A stretch of 64,000 nt of DNA from JAJVHZ01 sp041395385 (GTDB taxonomy: Bacteria; Pseudomonadota; Gammaproteobacteria; JAJPIJ01), in contig JAWLAN010000007.1 in assembly GCA_041395385.1 (NCBI GenBank), forward strand, positions 1-64,000, read 5' to 3'. The notes beneath the pieces are model-generated. The model ran no database searches, was not told where the DNA came from, and saw only the letters and a list, made by a program, of their open reading frames with translations. Position 1 is the first letter of the stretch. Every line of letters begins with the position of its first letter. The translations under genes were made by a program, and so were the position numbers. Shown here piece after piece: positions 58,030-64,000 of the stretch.

Positions 58030-61000
58030 GCACGCCCTTCGTCCATCTTCATCTGCACACCGAGTATTCGATCGTCGACGGGCTCTTGCGCGTGGAGCCG
58101 CTGATTCAGGCCGTGGCGCGGGCGCGCATGCCCGCGGTCGCGGTCACCGATCAGAACAACCTGTTCGCGATGGTGAAGTTCTTCAAGGCGGCCGAGGGCG
58201 CCGGTGTGAAGCCCATTGTCGGCGCCGAGGTCTGGGTGCGCGCCCGGCAGTGCGCTGCGCAGCGCGCGCGGCTGGTGCTGCTGGTGAAGGACGCGGCCGG
58301 GTACCGCAATCTCTCCGAGCTGCTGACGCGCGCGTACATCGAGGGACAGGAAGGCGGCGTGCCGCACCTGGAGCGGGAGTGGCTGGACGAGGCCAATGGC
58401 GGCTTGATCGCGCTGTCCGGCGCCCAGGAAGGCGACGTGGGCCAGGCCCTGCTGGCCGGCAACGAGGCGCTGGCCGTGGAGCTCGCCGGGCAGTGGCAGC
58501 TCTGGTTCGGGGACCGTTATTACATCGAGCTGCAGCGGACCGGGCGTGCGCAGGAGGCCGACTACCTGCCGGCCGCGCTGCATCTCGCCGCGCGCGCCGG
58601 GATCCCGGTGGTGGCGACCAACGACGTTCGCTTCCTCGCCGCGGAGGATTACGAGGCCCACGAGGCGCGGGTGTGCATACACGAGGGCAGGACGCTCGCC
58701 GACCCGCGGCGCCCGCGGCGCTATTCGGCGCAGCAGTACCTGCGCAGCGGCGAGGAGATGGCCGCCCTGTTCGCCGACATTCCCGAGGCCGTGAGCAACG
58801 CCGTTCACATCGCCGAGCGCTGCAACCTGGAGCTGACGCTCGGCAAGTACCATCTGCCGGACTTCCCCGTGCCCGACGGCAGCGACGTCAGCGAATGGCT
58901 GCGTGCCGAGGCGCGCAACGGGCTCGAGGCGCGCCTGCCCGCGCTGATGGACGTCGATGCCCCGGAATTCGCCGAGCGTCGCCGGCCCTACGACGAGCGC
59001 CTGCGGCGCGAGGTCGAGGTCATCAACCGCATGGGCTTCGCCGGCTACTTCCTGATCGTGGCCGACTTCATCCGCTGGGCCAAGAACAACCGCATCCCGG
59101 TCGGCCCGGGGCGTGGTTCCGGCGCCGGCTCGCTGGTGGCCTATTCACTCGGGATCACGGAGCTCGACCCGCTGCGCTATGACCTGCTGTTCGAGCGCTT
59201 CCTCAATCCGGAGCGCATCTCCATGCCGGACTTCGACGTCGACTTCTGCATGGACCGGCGCGATGAGGTCATCCGCTACGTGGCCGGGCGCTACGGCCGC
59301 GATCACGTCAGCCAGATCATCACCCACGGCACGATGGCGGCCAAGGCGGTGGTGCGCGACGTCGGCCGCGTGCTCGGGCTGCCCTACGGCTTCGTCGATC
59401 AGGTCGCCAAGCTCGTTCCATTCGCCCTCGACATGACCCTGGAACGGGCGCTGGCGGAGGAGCCGCAGCTGCAGGAGCGCTACGAGAACGAGGAGGAGAT
59501 CCGCACCCTCATCGATCTGGCCATGAAGCTCGAGGGCATCACCCGCAATGCCGGCAAGCACGCCGGTGGCGTGGTGATCGCGCCCTCCGCGCTCACCGAC
59601 TTCATGCCGCTTTACTGCGAACAGGGCGGCGGCACGCCGGTCACCCAACTGGACATGGGCGACGTCGAGGCCATAGGTCTGGTGAAGTTCGACTTCCTCG
59701 GTCTGCGCACCCTGACCATCATCGACTGGGCGATGCAGGACGTGAACCGTGCCCGCCAGGAGCGGGGCGAACCCGCGCTCGACGTCAACCTGCTGCCGCT
59801 CGACGACGCTGCGACCTACGCGCTGTTCGCGCAGGCCAACACCGCCGCCATCTTCCAGTTCGAGTCGCGCGGCATGCGCGACATGCTCAAGCGCGCCAGG
59901 CCGGACCGGTTCGAGGACATCATCGCGCTGGTCGCGCTCTACCGCCCGGGGCCGATGGACCTCATCCCGGACTTCGTCGAGCGCAAGCACGGCCGGCAGA
60001 AGGTCGTGTACCTGGACCCGAGGCTGCAGCCGATCCTCGGCCCGACCTACGGGATCATGGTCTACCAGGAACAGGTCATGCAGATCGCGCAGGCGATAGG
60101 CGGCTACACCCTGGGCGCCGCGGATCTGCTGCGCCGGGCCATGGGCAAGAAGAAGCCCGAGGAGATGGCGCAGCACCGCGGCATCTTCGTCGAAGGCGCG
60201 ATGAACAACGGCATCGAGGCGCACACCGCCCACGAGCTCTTCGACCTGATGGAGAAGTTCGCGGGCTACGGCTTCAACAAGTCGCACGCCGCCGCCTATG
60301 CGCTGGTGGCCTACCAGACTGCGTGGCTGAAGGCGCATTACGGCGCGGAGTTCATGGCGGCGGTGCTTTCCTCCGACATGGACGACACCGACAAGGTGCG
60401 TGAGCTCATCAAGGACTGCCGGCGCATGGGTATCGCCGTGCTGCCGCCCTCGGTCAACAGCTGCCGCTACCGCTTCACCGTCGCCGACGCGAAGACCATC
60501 CGCTACGGTCTCGGCGCGGTCAAGGGAGCCGGCGAGTCGGCCACCGAGGCGATCGTGAAGGAGCGCGAAGAGCGCGGCGCCTACGCCGACCTCTTCGATC
60601 TCTGCCGCAGGGTGGACAAGCGCGTCAACCGCCGCGTGCTGGAGGCCCTGGCACGCGCCAGCGCGCTCGACGGGCTGGGTCCGAGCCGCGCGAGCATCCT
60701 CGCGAGCCTCGACCTCGCCCTGCAGCTCTCGCAGCAGGAAGACAGGGCGCGCGACGCCGGCATGGCCGATCTCTTCGGCGCCCCGACGGCGGCGCACGGT
60801 GAACTGGCCCCGGCGGTGAATTTCCTGCAGGCCCCCGAGCCGCCATTGCGCGAGCGCCTGTTGGCGGAGAAGGCCGTGCTCGGCTGGTCCCCGGGCGGTC
60901 ATCTCATCGACGAGTTCGCCGAGGAGGTGGCACGCCTGAACGTCTCGCCGCTGGCGGGACTCAAGCCCGGCCGGCGCCGCGTGGCGGGGATCGTCGAGGA

Positions 61001-61469
61001 TCTGCGGGTGCGCCCGAGCCGGCGCGGCCGCATGGCCATCGTCGTGCTGGACGACGGCACGGCCAGCACCGAGGTCACCGTCTATTCCGAGCTGCTGCAG
61101 TCCGCCGGCGAGGCGCTGGCCAGGAACGAGCTGGTGGTGATGGAGGGCGAGTACGGCGAGGATCGCTTCAGCGGCGAGCTCGGCCTCGTCGCGGAGAAGA
61201 TCTGGAGCCTGGAGCAGGCCCGCCGCGAGTTCGCCCGTGCGGTGATGCTGCGGCTGGAGCCCGCCGATTTTCGCAACGGGCTGGTCCACGAGCTGCAGGA
61301 GATCTTCGAGGGCGCCACGCGTGGGCGCTGCCCGGTGCTGGTGGAGTACCGCCACGGGCTGGCGGATGCGCGGCTGCGCCTGGGGGAGATCGCGATCGTG
61401 CCCAGCGCCGCCACCCTCGGACGGCTGCAGTCGCGCCTGGGCCCCGCCAACGTCTGGGTGGAGTATTGA
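58026..61469 (+). CDS. dnaE: DNA polymerase III alpha subunit
   Basis: A protein of 1147 residues; the GTG start overlaps the rnhB stop. PHP domain (FVHLHLHTEYSIVDG) at the N-terminus, then the polymerase core with GRGSGAGSLVAYSLGIT and PDFDVDFCMDRRDEVI containing the catalytic aspartates, then the HhH and OB-fold regions. Length matches the E. coli-type DnaE1 (1160). Confidence 0.97.
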   Translation: MSTPFVHLHLHTEYSIVDGLLRVEPLIQAVARARMPAVAVTDQNNLFAMVKFFKAAEGAGVKPIVGAEVWVRARQCAAQRARLVLLVKDAAGYRNLSELLTRAYIEGQEGGVPHLEREWLDEANGGLIALSGAQEGDVGQALLAGNEALAVELAGQWQLWFGDRYYIELQRTGRAQEADYLPAALHLAARAGIPVVATNDVRFLAAEDYEAHEARVCIHEGRTLADPRRPRRYSAQQYLRSGEEMAALFADIPEAVSNAVHIAERCNLELTLGKYHLPDFPVPDGSDVSEWLRAEARNGLEARLPALMDVDAPEFAERRRPYDERLRREVEVINRMGFAGYFLIVADFIRWAKNNRIPVGPGRGSGAGSLVAYSLGITELDPLRYDLLFERFLNPERISMPDFDVDFCMDRRDEVIRYVAGRYGRDHVSQIITHGTMAAKAVVRDVGRVLGLPYGFVDQVAKLVPFALDMTLERALAEEPQLQERYENEEEIRTLIDLAMKLEGITRNAGKHAGGVVIAPSALTDFMPLYCEQGGGTPVTQLDMGDVEAIGLVKFDFLGLRTLTIIDWAMQDVNRARQERGEPALDVNLLPLDDAATYALFAQANTAAIFQFESRGMRDMLKRARPDRFEDIIALVALYRPGPMDLIPDFVERKHGRQKVVYLDPRLQPILGPTYGIMVYQEQVMQIAQAIGGYTLGAADLLRRAMGKKKPEEMAQHRGIFVEGAMNNGIEAHTAHELFDLMEKFAGYGFNKSHAAAYALVAYQTAWLKAHYGAEFMAAVLSSDMDDTDKVRELIKDCRRMGIAVLPPSVNSCRYRFTVADAKTIRYGLGAVKGAGESATEAIVKEREERGAYADLFDLCRRVDKRVNRRVLEALARASALDGLGPSRASILASLDLALQLSQQEDRARDAGMADLFGAPTAAHGELAPAVNFLQAPEPPLRERLLAEKAVLGWSPGGHLIDEFAEEVARLNVSPLAGLKPGRRRVAGIVEDLRVRPSRRGRMAIVVLDDGTASTEVTVYSELLQSAGEALARNELVVMEGEYGEDRFSGELGLVAEKIWSLEQARREFARAVMLRLEPADFRNGLVHELQEIFEGATRGRCPVLVEYRHGLADARLRLGEIAIVPSAATLGRLQSRLGPANVWVEY

Positions 61470-61607
61470 GGCAGGCGCCCCGCGGCGCTGGCGGCCCCGG
61501 GGCCGCGTGCGCGAAATCCGCCGTGCGTCCAATGGCTTGTAGACGTCTTGTGCAGACCGTTGGCAGCCAGTACCTTATGCACCCCACCATGCCCGAACCG
61601 GTGCCGG

Positions 61608-62567
<960 letters not shown>

Positions 62568-62579
62568 AGGCCCGGGGAC

Positions 62580-63938
62580 GTGCCCGCACGGGACGCGAGC
62601 CTGTCGCTGCGCAGCCTGGTTCGCGAGGCGCTCGCAAGCCTGCCGCCCTCCCACGACTCCGCGCTGGCCGTGGCCTACAGCGGCGGGCGGGACTCCACCG
62701 TGCTGTTGCACCTCCTGCGGGAGATCGGCGCACCGGCCGCCATCCGCGCGATCCACGTACACCACAACCTGCATCCCCAGGCGGAGCGCTGGGCGGATCT
62801 CTGCGTCAGGCAGTGCGCGCAGTGGAATGTTCCTCTCGAGCTGCTGCGCGTCGACGCGCGCGCGCCGCGCGGGGAGAGTCCGGAGGCGTGGGCACGTCGC
62901 GTCCGCTACGAGGCACTGTGCGCGGCGCTGAGGGCAGGGGAGGCGCTGCTCACCGCCCATCACCAGCAGGACCAGGCCGAGACGCTCCTGCTGCAGCTCG
63001 TGCGCGGGGCCGGTCCCGCCGGCCTGGCCGCGATGCCGCGGCTGACGAGCCTGGGCGGGCATCCCCACCTGCGGCCGCTGATCGACGCGCCGGCGAACCT
63101 GATCGCCGAGTACGCCGGCCAGCGGCGGCTCACCTGGATCGAGGATCCCAGCAACGTCGAGACGCGCTATGACCGGAACTTCCTGCGGCGCCACGTCCTG
63201 CCGGTGCTGGAGCAACGCTGGCCGCGCGCGGCGGCCACGGTGGCGCGCGCGGCGGCCTGGCAGGCCGAGGCCGCGGACCTGCTCCAGGCGCTCGCTGGCT
63301 CCGACCTCGCCGCCGCCGTCGGCGCGACGCCGCACCGGCTGCGGCTGGACGCGCTGGCGGCATTGCCGGCCTCCCGGCGCCGCAATCTGCTGCGTGGCTG
63401 GCTCAAGGGGCTGGGCTTCGCGCTGCCCTCGGCGGCGCAGTTGCGCGAGGTCGATCGCCTGCTGGCCGCTCGCCGCGATGCCGCCAGCTGCGTGCACTGG
63501 GGCGGCGTGGAGCTGCGGCGCTTCCACGACGAGCTCATCGCGATGTCGCCCTTGCCGATCTTCACGGCGGGCGGGCCCGTCCCCTGGCGGCCCGGGGAGG
63601 GGGATCTGCTGCTTCCCGCCGGCACGCTGACGGCCAGCCGGAGGCAGGGTGCGGGACTGGCGCAGTCGGCGCTTGCGGGCAGGCGCACCGCCATACGTTA
63701 TCGCGCCGGCGGGGAGACGCTGCGGCTGCGAGCGGGAGGGCCGTCGCGGCCGGTGAAGCTGCTGCTGCAGGAATGGTCGATCCCGCCCTGGCTGCGTGAC
63801 CGGCTGCCGCTGCTGTACGTCGAGGACGAGCTGGCGGCGGTGGCCGACAGGGCGATCGCCGCGGAATTCCGGGCGGGGCCCGGTGCGGAGGGCTGGGCGC
63901 TGCAATGGACGTGGAACGCGGCGCACGCGCCGCCGTGA
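62580..63938 (+). CDS. tilS: tRNA(Ile)-lysidine synthetase
   Basis: A protein of 452 residues, GTG start. The PP-loop SGGRDSTVLLHLL near residue 35, ALLTAHHQQDQAETLLLQL near 122 and WIEDPSN near 184 identify TilS, with the C-terminal domain (IPPWLRDRLPLLYVEDELAAVADRAI). It makes lysidine at the AUA-reading tRNA anticodon and is essential in most bacteria. A common accA neighbour. Confidence 0.94.
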   Translation: MPARDASLSLRSLVREALASLPPSHDSALAVAYSGGRDSTVLLHLLREIGAPAAIRAIHVHHNLHPQAERWADLCVRQCAQWNVPLELLRVDARAPRGESPEAWARRVRYEALCAALRAGEALLTAHHQQDQAETLLLQLVRGAGPAGLAAMPRLTSLGGHPHLRPLIDAPANLIAEYAGQRRLTWIEDPSNVETRYDRNFLRRHVLPVLEQRWPRAAATVARAAAWQAEAADLLQALAGSDLAAAVGATPHRLRLDALAALPASRRRNLLRGWLKGLGFALPSAAQLREVDRLLAARRDAASCVHWGGVELRRFHDELIAMSPLPIFTAGGPVPWRPGEGDLLLPAGTLTASRRQGAGLAQSALAGRRTAIRYRAGGETLRLRAGGPSRPVKLLLQEWSIPPWLRDRLPLLYVEDELAAVADRAIAAEFRAGPGAEGWALQWTWNAAHAPP

Positions 63939-63945
63939 AGCGCGG

Positions 63946-63999
63946 TTACTCTCCGCGGGTGGTGAATTTGAAGGTCAGGTCGCCGACGTCAATGATGTC
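63946..63999 (-). CDS. C-terminal fragment of a convergent gene
   Basis: Seventeen residues (DIIDVGDLTFKFTTRGE) before a TAA at 63948-63946; the gene reads in from the right edge. It ends 8 bases from the tilS stop. Too short to name. Confidence 0.35.
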   Translation of the reverse strand, partial: DIIDVGDLTFKFTTRGE

Positions 64000-64000
64000 G

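Overview
The window is GC-rich DNA (roughly two thirds G+C) from a Gram-negative, most likely gammaproteobacterial, chromosome. The evidence is a complete MutH, the order map-rpsB-tsf-pyrH-frr-uppS-cdsA-dxr-rseP-bamA-skp-lpxD-fabZ-lpxA-lpxB-rnhB-dnaE-accA-tilS, and a full nitrous oxide reductase operon. The organism makes lipid A and an outer membrane and can respire nitrous oxide. I cannot name the genus from sequence alone.

Layout. 1-9700 is an accessory, partly decaying region: an edge-truncated phospholipase-D-like membrane protein, a badly frameshifted aldehyde dehydrogenase/FAD oxidoreductase remnant, a NosL-like protein, a FemAB/CelD-like acyltransferase, a Gfo/Idh/MocA oxidoreductase followed by a cut-off DegT aminotransferase, a nitroreductase, an atypical receiver domain, and a coupled DJ-1/radical-SAM pair. 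10056-15767 holds a DUF2934 gene and an end-to-end overlapping operon of acetate-CoA ligase, 2-oxoacid dehydrogenase E1alpha, E1beta, E2 and an acyl carrier protein, with no E3. 15971-25071 looks like one amine-utilisation unit: XRE-cupin regulator, APC permease, FAD amine oxidase, GlnT-type synthetase, three N-methylglutamate-synthase-like subunits, and a RidA protein. A second FemAB-like paralogue and the ABC-F ATPase Uup follow. 29172-37424 (minus) is nosZRDFYL, with a DUF2249 gene and a cysteine-free Crp/Fnr regulator beside it. From 39086 on it is conserved housekeeping DNA.

Regulation ties the first and middle parts together. Six TTGA-N6-TCAA (FNR/DNR-type) sites and one near match lie in intergenic DNA upstream of the NosL-like gene, the acyltransferase, the nitroreductase, the DJ-1/radical-SAM pair, DUF2934, nosZ and DUF2249. 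Several sit where a class II activator would sit relative to a plausible -10. The regulator at 38275-38970 is the obvious local candidate. Separately, the amine unit carries two tandem palindromic operators, each pair with an exact 20-bp repeat step, upstream of the permease/oxidase and of the synthetase. They are best explained as sites for the XRE-cupin protein.

The most interesting candidates are the amine unit (an N-methylglutamate-like pathway with a single-subunit FAD oxidase in place of the usual multi-subunit dehydrogenase), the acetate-CoA ligase/PDH/ACP operon, and the local FNR/DNR regulon that links uncharacterised genes to nitrous oxide respiration. Many housekeeping genes here start with GTG inside a GTGA overlap with the previous stop codon.
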